A DNA stretch of 64,000 nt from Hydractinia symbiolongicarpus (GCF_029227915.1 NC_079887.1:25171650-25235649); one strand, 5' to 3'; shown: positions 24,470 to 39,001, counted from the first letter of the stretch. The notes: generated from the letters alone by a model not told the origin. Made by a program: numbers and translations.

Positions 24470-27400
24470 AACATGTATTTCTAGATATTATTCTGGTATT
24501 ACTAGGTTGCATCGCTTTTAACAATGAAACGATTGACTGTGGGACTTAATTGAACTAACTTTGGACTGTCACGTGATAAATGTGATAAATGAGACAATTG
24601 GACTCCAAGAAATAACATTCTTCCTATTTTGACGTGATTGCCGGAACTCAGCGATTACACTGGGCGCTGTGGTAACGTTTCATTTAAAAACTAAGCTAAA
24701 AAAAGTCATTTTTTTACTATGGGACCAATCCTAGCCGTTAGCGCGCGCTAAAGAAAAAGCGACAGTTTCAAAAACTACATTTCATTGACTTTCTAAAAGT
24801 ATCAATCCGTTTAAGTTACAACGGTTGGGTCACATATTCGTACCAACATGTATTTCTTGATATTATTCTGGTATTACTAGGTTGCATCGCTTTTAACAAT
24901 GAAACGATTGACTGTGGGACTTAATTGAACTAACTTTGGACTGTAACCTGAGAAATGTAATCAATGAGAAAATTGGACTCCCAGAAATGACATTCTTCTT
25001 AATTTGACATGATTGCAGGAACTCAGCGATTACACTGGGCGCTGTGGCAGCACTTCATTTAAAAACTAAGCTAAAAAAAGTCATTTTTTTACTGTGGGAC
25101 CAATCCTAGCCGTTAGCGCGCGCTGAAGAAATAGCAATAGTTTCGAAAACTACATTTCATTGACTTTCTAACGGTGTCAGTCCGGTTGAGTTACAACGTT
25201 TGGGTCACATATTCGTACCAACATGTATTTAGCGATATTTATCTGATATTACTAGGTTGCATCGCTTTTAACAGTGAAGCGATTGACTGTGGGACTTAAT
25301 TGAACTAACTTTGGACTGTGACCTGATAAATGTGATTGGACTCCAAGAAATAACATTCTTCTTAATTTGACGTGATTGCCGGAACTCAGCGATTACACTG
25401 GGCGCTGTGATAGCGCTTCATTTAAAAATTTAGATAAATAAGTCATTCTTTACTGTGGGACCAATCATATCCGTTATCGCGCGCTGAAGAAATAGCGAAA
25501 GTTTCAAAAACTACATTTCATTGACTTTCTTACGGTGTCAATCTGTTTGAGTTACAACGGTTGGGTCACATATTCGTACGAACATGTATTTAGCGATACT
25601 TTTTCTGATATTACTAGGTTGTATGGCTTTTAACAGTGAAACCATTGACTGTGGGACTTAATAGAACTGATTGTGGACTGTGACCTTATAAATGTGAAAG
25701 TGAGACAATTGGACTCCAAGAAATAACATTCTTCTTAATATGAAATGATTACCGAAACTCAGCGATTACACTGGGCGTTGTGGTAGCGCTTCAATTAAAA
25801 ATTAAGATAAAAAAGTCATTTTTTACTGTGGGACCAATCCTAGCCGTTATCGCGTGCTTAAGAAATAGCAACAGTTTCAAAAACTACATTTCATTGACTT
25901 TATAACGGTGTCGGTCCGTTTGAGTTTAAACGGTTGGGTCACATATTCGTACCAACATGTATTTAGCGATATTTATCTGATATTACTAGGTTGCATCGCT
26001 TTTAACAGTGAAACAATTGACTGTGGGACTTAATTGAACTAACTCTGCACTGTGACCTGATCAATGTGATAACTGACGCAAATGGACTCCAAGAAAAAAC
26101 ATTCTTCTTAATTTGACGTGATTGCCGGAAATCAGCGATTACACTGGGCGTTGTGGTAACGCTTCGTTTAAAAAGTTAGATAAATGAGTCGTTCTTTACT
26201 GTGGGACCAATCCTATCCGTTATTGCACGCTGAAGAAATAGTGACAGTTTCAAAACCTACATTTCATTGACTTTCTTACGGTGTCAATCCGTTTGAGTTA
26301 CAACGGTTGGGTCACATATTCGTACCAACATGTATTTAGCGATACTTTTTCTGATATTACTTGGTTGTATGGCTTTTAACAGTGAAACCATTGACTGTGG
26401 GACTTAATTGAACTAACTCTGCACTGTGACCTGATCAATGTGATAAATGACGCAATTGGACTCCAAGAAATAACATTCTTCCTAATTTGACGAGATTACC
26501 GGAACTCAGCGATTACACTGGGCGCTGTGGCAGCGCTTTATTTAAAAGTTTAGGTAAATAAGTCATTCTTTACTGTGGGACCAATCCTAGCCGTTAACGC
26601 GCGCTAAATAAATAGCGACAGTTTCAAAAACTACATTTCATAGACTTTCTAAAAGTATCAATCCGTTTGAAATACAACGGTTGGTTCACATATTCGTACC
26701 AACATGTATTTCTTGATATTATTCTGGTATTACTAGGTTGCATCGCTTTTAACAATGAAACGATTGACTGTGGGACTTAATTGAACTAACTTTGGACTGT
26801 CACCTGATAAATGTGATAAATGAGACAATTGGACTCCAAGAAATAACATTCTTCCTATTTTGACGTGATTGCCGGAACTCAGCGATTACACTGGGCGCTG
26901 TGGTAGCGCTTCATTTAAAAACTAAGCTAAAAAATGTCATTTTTTTACTGTGGGACCAATCCTAGCCGTTAGCGCGCGCTAAAGAAATAGCGACAGTTTC
27001 AAAAACTACATTTCATTGACTTTCTAAAAGTATCAATCCGTTTGAGTTACAACGGTTGGGTCACATATTCGTACCAACATGTATTTCTTGATATTATTCT
27101 GGTATTACTAGGTTGCATCGCTTTTAACAATGAAACGATTGACTGTAGGACTTAATTGAACTAACTTTGGACTGTAACCTGAGAAATGTAATCAATGAGA
27201 AAATTGGACTCCCAGAAATGACATTCTTCTTAATTTGACATGATTGCCGGAACTCAGCGATTACACTGGGCGCTGTGGCAGCACTTCATTTAAAAACTAA
27301 GCTAAAAAAAGTCATTTTTTTACTGTGGGACCAATCCTAGCCGTTAGCGCGCGCTGAAGAAATAGCAATAGTTTCGAAAACTACATTTCATTGACTTTCT

Positions 27401-28931
27401 AACGGTGTCAGTCCGGTTGAGTTACAACGTTTGGGTCACATATTCGTACCAACATGTATTTAGCGATATTTATCTGATATTACTAGGTTGCATCGCTTTT
27501 AACAGTGAAGCGATTGACTGTGGGACTTAATTGAACTAACTTTGGACTGTGACCTGATAAATGTGATTGGACTCCAAGAAATAACATTCTTCTTAATTTG
27601 ACGTGATTGCCGGAACTCAGCGATTACACTGGGCGCTGTGATAGCGCTTCATTTAAAAATTTAGATAAATAAGTCATTCTTTACTGTGGGACCAATCATA
27701 TCCGCTATCGCGCGCTAAAGAAATAGCGAAAGTTTCAAAAACTACATTTCATTGACTTTCTTACGGTGTCAATCTGTTTGAGTTACAACGGTTGGGTCAC
27801 ATATTCGTACGAACATGTGTTTAGCGATACTTTTTCTGATATTACTAGGTTGTATGGCTTTTAACAGTGAAACCATTGACTGTGGGACTTAATAGAACTG
27901 ATTGTGGACTGTGACCTTATAAATGTGAAAGTGAGACAATTGGACTCCAAGAAATAACATTCTTCTTAATATGAAATGATTACCGAAACTCAGCGATTAC
28001 ACTGGGTGTTGTGGTAGCGCTTCAATTAAAAATTAAGATAAAAAAGTCATTTTTTACTGTGGGACCAATCCTAGCCGTTATCGCGTGCTTAAGAAATAGC
28101 AACAGTTTCAAAAACTACATTTCATTGACTTTATAACGGTGTCGGTCCGTTTGAGTTTAAACGGTTGGGTCACATATTCGTACCAACATGTATTTAGCGA
28201 TATTTATCTGATATTACTAGGTTGCATCGCTTTTAACAGTGAAACGATTGACTGTGGGACTTAATTGAACTAACTCTGCACTGTGACCTGATCAATGTGA
28301 TAACTGACGCAAATGGACTCCAAGAAAAAACATTCTTCTTAATTTGACGTGATTGCCGGAAATCAGCGATTACACTGGGCGTTGTGGTAACGCTTCGTTT
28401 AAAAAGTTAGATAAATGAGTCGTTCTTTACTGTGGGACCAATCCTATCCGTTATTGCACGCTGAAGAAATAGTGACAGTTTCAAAACCTACATTTCATTG
28501 ACTTTCTTACGGTGTCAATCCGTTTGAGTTACAACGGTTGGGTCACATATTCGTACCAACATGTATTTAGCGATACTTTTTCTGATATTACTTGGTTGTA
28601 TGGCTTTTAACAGTGAAAACATTGACTGTGGGACTTAATTGAACTAACTCTGCACTGTGACCTGATCAATGTGATAAATGACGCAATTGGACTCCAAGAA
28701 ATAACATTCTTCCTAATTTGACGAGATTACCGGAACTCAGCGATTACACTGGGCGCTGTGGCAGCGCTTTATTTAAAAGTTTAGGTAAATAAGTCATTCT
28801 TTACTGTGGGACCAATCCTAGCCGTTAACGCGCGCTAAAGAAATAGCGACAGTTTCAAAAACTACATTTCATAGACTTTCTAAAAGTATCAATCCGTTTG
28901 AAATACAACGGTTGGTTCACATATTCGTACC
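24470..28931 (+). repeat. 6-monomer HOR (2 x 2231 bp)
   Basis: 24470-26700 and 26701-28931 match. The private variants CCCAGAAATGACATT (24980 and 27211), TTCCTATTTTGACG (24621 and 26852), AACTGACGCA (26071 and 28302) and CGAGATTACCGG (near 26489 and 28720) are each 2231 bp apart. Each copy holds one monomer with a 12-bp deletion that turns TGTGATAAATGAGACAATTGG into TGTGATTGG (near 25331 and 27562). That explains why the period falls below 6 x 373. The match to a third copy fades by about 29000. Confidence 0.88.
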
Positions 28932-31900
28932 AACATGTATTTCTTGATATTATTCTGGTATTACTAGGTTGCATCGCTTTTAACAATGAAACGATTGACT
29001 GTAGGACTTAATTGAACTAACTTTGGACGGTAACCTGATAAATGTAATCAATGAGAAAATTGGACTCCAAAAAATAACATTCTTCTTAATTTCACATGAT
29101 CGCCGGAACTCAGCGATTACACTGGGCGCTGTGGCAGCGCTTCATTTAAAAACTAAGCTAAAAAAAGTCATTTTTTACTGTGGGACCAATCCTAGCCGTT
29201 AGCGCGCGCTGAAGAAATAGCAATAATTTCGAAAATTACATTTCATTGACTTTCTAACGGTGTCAGTCCGGTTGATTTACAACGTTTGGGTCACATATTC
29301 GTACCAACATGTGTTTAGCGATATTTATCTGATATTACTAGGTTGCATCGCTTTTAACAGTGAAGCGATTGACTGTGGGACTTAATTGAACTAACTTTGG
29401 ACTGTGACCTGATAACTGTGATTGGACTCCAAGAAATAACATTCTTCTTAATTTGACGTGATTGCCGGAACTCAGCGATTACACTGGGCGCTGTGATAGC
29501 GCTTCATTTAAAAAATTAGATAAATAAGTCATTCTTTACTGTGGAACCAATCCTATCCGTTATCGCGCGCTGAAGAAATAGCGAAAGTTTCAAAAACTAC
29601 ATTTCATTGACTTTCTAACGGTGTCAGTCCGTTTGAGTTACAACTGTTGGGTCACATATTCGTACCAACATGTATTTCTTGATATTATTCTGGTATTACT
29701 AGGTTGCATCGTTTTTAACAATGAAACGATTGACTGTGGGACTTAATTGAACTAACTTTGGACTGTCACCTGATAAATGTGATAAATGAGGCAATTGGAC
29801 TCCAAGAAATAACATTCTTCCTATTTTGACGTGATTGCCGGAACTCAGCGATTACACTGGGCGCTGTGGTAGCGCTTCATTTAAAAACTAAGCTAAAAAA
29901 AGTCATTTTTTTACTGTGGGACCAATCCTAGCCGTTAGTGCGCGCTAAAGAAATAGCGACAGTTTCAAAAACTACATTTCATAGACTTTCTAAAAGTATC
30001 AATCCGTTTGAGTTACAACGGTTGGGTCACATATTCGTACCAACATGTGTTTCTTGATATTATTCTGGTATTACTAGGTTGCATCGCTTTTAACAATGAA
30101 AGGATTGACTGTGGGACTTAATTGAACTAACTTTGGACTGTAACCTGAGAAATGTAATCAATGAGAAAATTGGACTCCAAGAAACAACATTCTTCTTAAT
30201 TTGACATGATTGCCGGAACTCAGCGATTACACTGGGCGCTGTGGCAGCACTTCTTTTAAAAACTAAGCTAAAAAAAGTCATTTTTTTACTGTGGGACCAA
30301 TCTTAGCCGTTAGCGCGCGCTGAAGAAATAGCAATAGTTTCGAAAACTACATTTCATTGACTTTCTAACGGTGTCAGTCCGGTTGAGTTACAACGTTTGG
30401 GTCACATATTCGTACCAACATGTATTTAGCGATATTTATCTGATATTACTAGGTTGCATCGCTTTTAACAGTGAAGCGATTGACTGTGGGACTTAATTGA
30501 ACTAACTTTGGACTGTGACCTGATAAATGTGATTGGACTCCAAGAAATAACATTCTTCTTAATTTGACGTGATTGCCGGAAATCAGCGATTACACTGGGC
30601 GCTGTGATAGCGCTTCATTTAAAAATTTAGATAAATAAGTCATTCTTTACTGTGGGACCAATCCTATCCGTTATCGCGCGCTGAAGAAATAGCGAAAGGT
30701 TCAAAAACTACATTTCACTGACTTTCTAACGGTGTCAGTCCGTTTGAGTTACAACGGTTGGGTCACATATTCGTACCAACATGTATTTAGCGATATTTTT
30801 CTCATATTACTTGGTTGCATCGCTTTTAACTATGAAACGATTGACTGTGGGAATTAATTGAACTAACTTTGGACTGTCACCTGATAACTGTGATAAATGA
30901 GACAATTGGACTCCAAGGAATAACATTCTTCCTATTTTGACGTGCTTGCCGGAACTCAGCGATTACACTGGGCGCTGTGGTAGCGTTTCATTTAACAACT
31001 AAGCTAAAAAAAGTCATTTTTTTACTGTGGGACCAATCCTAGCCGTTAGCGCGCGCTAAAGAAATAGCGACAGTTTCAAAAACTACATTTCATAGACTTT
31101 CTAAAAGTATCAATCCGTTTGAGTTACAACGGTTGGGTCACATATTCGTACCAACATGTATTTCTTGATATTATTCCGGTATTACTAGGTTGCATCGCTT
31201 TTAACAATGAAACGATTGACTGTGGGACTTAATTGAACTAACTTTGGACTGTAACCTGATAAATGTAATCAATGAGAAAATTGGACTCCAAGAAATAACA
31301 TTCTTCTTAATTTGACATGATTGCCGGGACTCAGCGATTACACTGGGCGCTGTGGCAGCGCTTCATTTAAAAACTAAGATAAAAAAAGTCATTTTTTTAC
31401 TGTGGGACCAATCCTAGCCGTTAGCGCGCGCTGAAGAAATAGCAATAGTTTTAAAAACTACATTTCATTGACTTTCTAACGGTGTCAGTCCGGTTGAGTT
31501 ACAACGTTTGGGTCACATATTCTACCAACATGTATTTCTTGATATTATTCTGGTATTACTAGGTTGCATCGATTTTAACAATGAAACGATTGACTGTAGG
31601 ACTTAATTGAACTAACTTTGGACTGTCACCTGATAAATGTGATAAATGAGACAATTGGACTCCAAGAAATAACATTCTTCCTATTTTGACGTGATTGCCG
31701 GAACTCAGCAATTACACTGGGCGCTGTGGTAGCGCTTCATTTAAAAACTAAGCTAAAAAAAGTCATTTTTTTACTGTGGGACCAATCCTAGCCGTAAGCG
31801 CGCGCTAAAGAAATAGCGACAGTTACAAAAACTACATTTCATAGACTTTCTAAAAGTATCAATCCGTTTGAGTTACAACGTTTGGGTCACATATTCGTAC

Positions 31901-33152
31901 CAACATGTATTTAGCGATATTTATCTGATATTACTAGGTTGCATCGCTTTTAACAGTGAAGCGATTGACTGTGGGACTTAACTGAACTAACTTTGGACAG
32001 TGACCTGATAAATGTGATAAATGAGACAATTGTACTCTAAGAAATAACGTTCTTGTTAATTTGACGTGATTGCCGGAACTCAGCGATTACACTGGGCGCG
32101 GTGATAGCGTTTCATTTAAAAATTTAAATAAATAAGTCATTCTTTACTGTGGGACCAATCCTATCCGTTATCGCGCGCTGAAGAAATAGCGAAAGTTTCA
32201 AAAATTACATTTCATTGACTTTCTAACGGTGTCAGTCCGTTTGAGTTACAACGGTTGGGTCACATATTCGTACCAACATGTATTTAGCGATATTTTTCTC
32301 ATATTACTAGGTTGCATCGCTTTTAACAATGAAACGATTGACTGTAGGACTAAATTGATCTAACTTTGGACTGTAACCTGATAAATGTAATCAATGAGAA
32401 AAATGGACTCCAAGAAATAACATTCTTCTTAATTTGACATGATTGCCGGAACTCAGCGATTACACTGGGCGCTGTGGCAGCGGTTCATTTAAAAACTAAG
32501 CTAAAAAAAGTCATTTTTTTACTGTGGGACCAATCCTAGCCGTTAGCGCGCGCTGAAGAAATAGCAATAGTTTCAAAAACTACATTTCATTGACTTTCTA
32601 ACGGTGTCAGTCCGGTTGAGTTGCAACGTTTGGTCACATATTCATACCAACATGTATTTAGCGATATTTATCTGATATTACTTGGTTGCATCGCTTTTAA
32701 CAGTGAAGCGATTGACTGTGGGACTTAATTGAACTAACTTTGGAATGTGACCTGATAAATGTGATAATTGAAACAATTGGACTCCAAGAAATAACATTCT
32801 TCTTAATTTGACGTGATTGCCGAAACTCAGCGATTACACTGGGCGCTGTGGTACCGCTTCATTTAAAAATTTAGATAAATAAGTCATTCTTTACTGTGGG
32901 ACCAATCCTATCCGTTATCGCGCGCTGAAGAAATAGCGAAAGTTTCAAAAACTACATTTCATTGACTTTCTAACGGTGTCAGTCCGTTTAAGTTACAGCG
33001 GTTCGGTCACATATTCGTACCAACATGTATTTAGCGATATTTATCTGATATTACTTGGTTGCATCGCTTTTAACAGTGAAGCGATTGACTGTGGGACTTA
33101 ATTGAACTAACTTTGGAATGTGACCTGATAAATGTGATAATTGAAACAATTG
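28932..33152 (+). repeat. Reshuffled satellite monomers related to the preceding 6-mer
   Basis: These monomers use the same variants as the 6-mer HOR but not in a fixed order. The 12-bp-deleted TGTGATTGG monomer reappears near 29418 and 30528, spacings of about 1856 and 1110 bp. A monomer pair with GTGATAATTGAAACAATTGG repeats 373 bp apart (32761 and 33134). One base is lost in ATATTCTACCAAC near 31520. I see no gene or mobile element. Confidence 0.78.
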
Positions 33153-34642
33153 GACTCCAAGAAATAACATTCTTCTTAATTTGACATGGTTGCAGGAACT
33201 CAGCGATTACACTGGGCGCTGTGGCAGCGCTTCATTTAAAAGTTTAGGTAAATAAGTCATTCTTTACTGTTGGACCAATCCTAGCAGTTATTGGCGCTAA
33301 AGAAATGGCGACAGTTTCAAAAACTACATTTCATAGACTTTCTAAAAGTATCAATCTGTTTGAGTTACAACGGTTGGGTCACATATTCGTACCAACATGT
33401 ATTTCTTGATATTATGCTGATATTAGTAGGTTGCATCGCTTTTAACATTGAAACGATTGACTGTGGGACTTAATTGAACTAACTTTGGACTGTCACCTGA
33501 TAAATGTGACAAATGAGACAATTGGACTCCAATAAATAACATTCTTCCTAATTTGACGTGATTACCGGAACTCACCGATTACACTGGGCGCTGTGGCAGC
33601 GCTTTATTTAAAAGTTTAGGTAAATAAGACATTCTTTACTGTGGGACCAATCCTAGCCGTTAACGCGCGCTAACGAAATAGCGACAGTTTCAAAAACTAC
33701 ATTTCATAGACTTTCTAAAAGTATCAATCCGTTTGAGTTACAACGGTTGGGTCACATATTCGTACCAACATGTATTCCTTGATAATATTCTGGTATTATT
33801 GGGTTGCATCGCCTTTAACAATGAAACGATTGACTGTAGGACTTAATTGAACTAACTTTGGACAGTAACCTGATAAATGTAATCAATGAGAAAATTGGAC
33901 TCCAAGAAATAACATTCTTCTTAATTTGACATGGTTGCAGGAACTCAGCGATTACACTGGGCGCTGTGGCAGCGCTTCATTTAAAAGTTTAGGTAAATAA
34001 GTCATTCTTTACTGTTGGACCAATCCTAGCAGTTATTGGCGCTAAAGAAATGGCGACAGTTTCAAAAACTACATTTCATAGACTTTCTAAAAGTATCAAT
34101 CCGTTTGAGTTACAACGGTTGGGTCACATATTCGTACCAACATGTATTTCTTGATATTATTCTGATATTAGTAGGTTGCATCGCTTTTAACATTGAAACG
34201 ATTGACTGTGGGACTTAATTGAACTAACTTTGGACTGTCACCTGATAAATGTGACAAATGAGACAATTGGACTCCAATAAATAACATTCTTCCTAATTTG
34301 ACGTGATTACCGGAACTCACCGATTACACTGGGCGCTGTGGCAGCGCTTTATTTAAAAGTTTAGGTAAATAAGACATTCTTTACTGTGGGACCAATCCTA
34401 GCCGTTAACGCGCGCTAACGAAATAGCGACAGTTTCAAAAACTACATTTCATAGACTTTCTAAAAGTATCAATCCGTTTGAGTTACAACGGTTGGGTCAC
34501 ATATTCGTACCAACATGTATTCCTTGATAATATTCTGGTATTATTGGGTTGCATCGCCTTTAACAATGAAACGATTGACTGTAGGACTTAATTGAACTAA
34601 CTTTGGACAGTAACCTGATAAATGTAATCAATGAGAAAATTG
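33153..34642 (+). repeat. 2-monomer tandem duplication (2 x 745 bp)
   Basis: The variants TTTGACATGGTTGCAGG (near 33180 and 33925) and CTAGCAGTTATTGGCGC (33281 and 34026) recur exactly 745 bp apart, in otherwise nearly identical sequence. The loss of a few bases in AGTTATTGGCGC compared with the usual CCGTTATCGCGCGC appears only here. Identical 60-codon frames at 33291 and 34036 are a by-product of the duplication and not genes. Confidence 0.88.
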
Positions 34643-34852
34643 GACTCCAAGAAATAACATTCTTCTTAATTTCACATGATTGCCGGAACTCAGCGATTAC
34701 ACTGGGCGCTGTGGCAGCGCTTCATTTAAAAACTAAGCTAAAAAAAGTCATTTTTTTAATGTGGGACCAATCCTAGCCGTAAGCGCGCGCTGAAAAAATA
34801 GCAATAGTTTCAAAAACTACATTTCATTGACTTTCTAACGGTGTCAGTCCGG

Positions 34853-35082
34853 TTGAGTTACAACGTTTGGGTCACATATTCGTACCAACATGTATTTAGC
34901 GATATTTATCTGATATTACTAGGTTGCATCGCTTTTAACAGTGAAGCGATTGACTGTAAAAACTAAGCTAAAAAAAGTCATTTTTTTAATGTGGGACCAA
35001 TCCTAGCCGTTAGCGCGCGCTGAAGAAATAGCAATAGTTTCAAAAACTACATTTCATTGACTTTCTAACGGTGTCAGTCCGG
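34853..35082 (+). repeat. Truncated monomer (230 bp), first copy
   Basis: The unit runs normally to GCGATTGACTGT at 34957 and then jumps to AAAAACTAAGC, losing about 143 bp from the middle. The next monomer starts in phase at 35083. The same junction is present at 37394, so one deletion event was later copied with the HOR. Confidence 0.88.
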
Positions 35083-37289
35083 TTGAGTTACAACGTTTGG
35101 GTCACATATTCGTACCAACATGTATTTAGCGATATTTATCTGATATTACTAGGTTGCATCGCTTTTAACATTGAAGCAATTGACTGTGGGACTTAATTGA
35201 ACTAACTTTGGAATGTGACCTGATAAATGTCATAATTGAGACAATTGGACTCCAAGAAATAACATTCTTCTTAATTTGACGTGATTGCTGGAACTCAGCG
35301 ATTACACTGGGCGCTGTGGTAGGGCTTCATTTAAAAGTTTAGGTAAATAAGTCATTCTTTACTGTGGGACCAATCCCAGCCGTTATTGCGCGCTGAAAAA
35401 ATAGCGACAGTTTCAAAAACTACATTTCATAGACTTTCTAAAAGTATCAATCCGTTTGAGTTACAACGGTTGAGTCACATATTCGTACCAACATGTGTTT
35501 CTTGATACTTTTCTGGTATTACTAGGTTGCATCTCCTTTAACAACGATTGACTGTGAGACTTAATTGAACTAACTTTCCACTGTGACCTGATAAATGTGA
35601 TAAATGAGAAAATTGGATTCCAAGAAAAAACATTCTTCTTAATTTGACGTGATTGCCGAAAATCAGCGATTATACTGGGCGCTGTGGTAGCGCTTCATTT
35701 AAAAATTTAGATAAAAAAGTCATTTTTTACTGTGGGACCAAACCTAGCCGTTATCGCGCGCTGAAGAAATAGCGACAGTTTCAAAAACTACACTTCTTTG
35801 ACTTTCTAACGGTGTCAATCCGTTTGAGTTACAACGGTTGGGTGACATATTCGTACCAACATGTATTTAGCGATATTTATCTAATATTACTAGGTTGCAT
35901 CGCTTTTAACAGTGAAACGATTGACTGTGGGACTTAATTGAACTAACTTTGGACTGTGACTTGATAAATGTGAAAAATGAGACAATTGGACTCCAAGAAA
36001 AAACATTCTTCTTAATTTGACGTGATTGCCGGAACTCAGCGATTACACTGGGCGTTGTGGTAGCGCTTCATTTAAAAATTTAGATAAATGAGTCGTTCCT
36101 TACTGTGGGACCAATCCTATCCATTATCGCACGCTGAAAAAATAGCGACAGTTTCAAAAACTACACTTCTTTGACTTTCTAACGGTGTCAATCCGTTTGA
36201 GTTACAACGGTTGGGTCACATATTCGTACCAACATGTATTTAGCGATATATTTCTAATATTACTAGGTTGCATCGCTTTTAACTATGAAACGATTGACTG
36301 TGGGACTTAATTGAACAAACTTTGGACTGCCAACGGATAAATGTGATAAAGGAGACAATTGGACTCAAAGAAATAACATTCTTCATAATTTGACATGATT
36401 GCGGAAACTCAGCGATTACACTGGGCTCTGTGGTAGCGCTTCATTTAAGAATTAGGATAAATGAGTCGTTTTTTACTGCTAAGGAAATAGCGACAGTTTC
36501 AAAAACTACATTTCATTGACTTTCTAACGGTGTCAGTCCGTTTTAGTTTCAAAGGTTGTGTCCCATATTCGTACCAACATGTATTTAGCGATATTGTTTG
36601 AATATTATTAGGTTGCATCTCTTTTGACAATGAAACGATTGACTGTGGAACTTAATTGAACTAACTTTGGACTGTGACCTGATAAATGTGAAAAATGAGA
36701 CAATTGGACTCCAAGAAATAACATTCTTCCTAATTTGACGTGATTACCGGAACTCACCGATTACACTGGGCGCTGTGGCAGCGCTTTATTTAAAAGTTTA
36801 GGTAAATAAGACATTCTTTACTGTGGGACCAATCCTAGCCGTTAACGCGCGCTAACGAAATAGCGACAGTTTCAAAAACTACATTTCATAGACTTTCTAA
36901 AAGTATCAATCCGTTTGAGTTACAACGGTTGGGTCACATATTCGTACCAACATGTATTCCTTGATAATATTCTGGTATTATTGGGTTGCATCGCCTTTAA
37001 CAATGAAACGATTGACTGTAGGACTTAATTGAACTAACTTTGGACAGTAACCTGATAAATGTAATCAATGAGAAAATTGGACTCCAAGAAATAACATTCT
37101 TCTTAATTTCACATGATTGCCGGAACTCAGCGATTACACTGGGCGCTGTGGCAGCGCTTGATTTAAAAACTAAGCTAAAAAAAGTCATTTTTTTAATGTG
37201 GGACCAATCCTAGCCGTTAGCGCGCGCTGAAGAAATAGCAATAGTTTCAAAAACTACATTTCATTGACTTTCTAACGGTGTCAGTCCGG

Positions 37290-37519
37290 TTGAGTTACAA
37301 CGTTTGGGTCACATATTCGTACCAACATGTATTTAGCGATATTTATCTGATATTACTAGGTTGCATCGCTTTTAACAGTGAAGCGATTGACTGTAAAAAC
37401 TAAGCTAAAAAAAGTCATTTTTTTAATGTGGGACCAATCCTAGCCGTTAGCGCGTGCTGAAGAAATAGCAATAGTTTCAAAAACTACATTTCATTGACTT
37501 TCTAACGGTGTCAGTCCGG
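37290..37519 (+). repeat. Truncated monomer (230 bp), second copy
   Basis: Identical in structure to 34853-35082, with the same GACTGT/AAAAACTAAGC junction at 37394-37395. It lies exactly 2437 bp downstream of the first. The shared breakpoint shows descent from one event. Confidence 0.88.
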
Positions 37520-38440
37520 TTGAGTTACAACGTTTGGGTCACATATTCGTACCAACATGTATTTAGCGATATTTATCTGATATTACTAGGTTGCATAGCT
37601 TTTAACATTGAAGCAATTGACTGTGGGACTTAATTGAACTAACTTTGGAAGTGACCTGATAAATGTCATAATTGAGACAATTGGACTCCAAGAAATAACA
37701 TTCTTCTTAATTTGACGTGATTGCTGGAACTCAGCGATTACACTGGGCGCTGTGGTAGGGCTTCATTTAAAAGTTTAGGTAAATAAGTCATTCTTTACTG
37801 TGGGACCAATCCCAGCCGTTATTGCGCGCTGAAAAAATAGCGACAGTTTCAAAAACTACATTTCATAGACTTTCTAAAAGTATCAATCCGTTTGAGTTAC
37901 AACGGTTGAGTCACATATTCGTACCAACATGTGTTTCTTGATACTTTTCTGGTATTACTAGGTTGCATCTCCTTTAACAACGATTGACTGTGAGACTTAA
38001 TTGAACTAACTTTCCACTGTGACCTGATAAATGTGATAAATGAGAAAATTGGATTCCAAGAAAAAACATTCTTCTTAATTTGACGTGATTGCCGAAAATC
38101 AGCGATTATACTGGGCGCTGTGGTAGCGCTTCATTTAAAAATTTAGATAAAAAAGTCATTTTTTACTGTGGAACCAAACCTAGCCGTTATCGCGCGCTGA
38201 AAAAATAGCGACAGTTTCAAAAACTACACTTCTTTGACTTTCTAACGGTGTCAATCCGTTTGAGTTACAACGGTTGGGTCACATATTCGTACCAACATGT
38301 ATTTAGCGATATTTATCTAATATTACTAGGTTGCATCGCTTTTAACAGTGAAACGATTGACTGTGGGACTTAATTGAACTAACTTTGGACTGTGACCTGA
38401 TAAATGTGAAAAATGAGACAATTGGACTCCAAGAAATAAC

Positions 38441-39001
38441 ATTCTTCATAATTTGACATGATTGCGGAAACTCAGCGATTACACTGTGCTCTGTGGTAGC
38501 GCTTCATTTAAAAATTTAGATAAATGAGTCGTTTTTTACTGTGGGAACAATCCTATTCGTTATCGCGCGCTGAGGAAATAGCGACAGTTTCAAAAACTAC
38601 ATTTCATTGACTTTCTAACGGTGTCAGTCCGTTTAAGTTTCAACAGTTGTGTCACATATTCGTACCAACATGTATTTAGCGATATTTTTTTGATATTACT
38701 ATGTTGCATCGCTTTTGACAATGAAACGATTAAATGTGGGACTTAATTGAACTAACTTTGGACTGTGACCTGATAAATGTGAAAAATGAGACAATTGGAC
38801 TCCAAGAAAAAACATTCTTCTTAATTTGACGTGATTGCCGGAACTCAGCGATTACACTGGGCGTTGTGGTAGCGCTTCATTTAAAAATTTAGATAAATGA
38901 GTCGTTCCTTACTGTGGGACCAATCCTATCCATTATCGCACGCTGAAAAAATAGCGACAGTTTCAAAAACTACACTTCTTTGACTTTCTAACGGTGTCAA
39001 T
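38441..39001 (+). repeat. Satellite monomers between HOR blocks
   Basis: About one and a half monomers. They hold an extra unit (GATTTTTTGATATTACTATG variant near 38680) absent from the matching place in the preceding HOR copy, and the start of a segment shared with 35970-36480. There is no gene. Confidence 0.75.

Larger units (their letters stand above)
34276..38440 (+). repeat. HOR with a 2437-bp period that includes a truncated monomer
   Basis: 34276 to about 36000 recurs at 36713-38440 at an offset of 2437 bp, 2436 after one base loss in TTTGGAAGTGACC near 37650. Shared private features are the 230-bp truncated monomer, CGTAAGCGCGC or CGTTAGCGCGC, CTGGTAGGGCTTC, and TTTAACAACGATTGAC (a 5-bp loss, near 35540 and 37977). 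Between the copies, 36000-36712 holds monomers that reappear at 38770-39290 (offset 2809), so the second copy has gained one monomer. The period is about six and a half monomers because of the truncated unit. Confidence 0.85.

Noticed and set aside
33291-34218. Two nearly identical 60-codon frames at 33291 and 34036.
   Set aside because: They are exactly 745 bp apart and lie in the 2-monomer duplication. Most other monomers have stops in this frame, so the identity reflects duplication and not selection on a protein.
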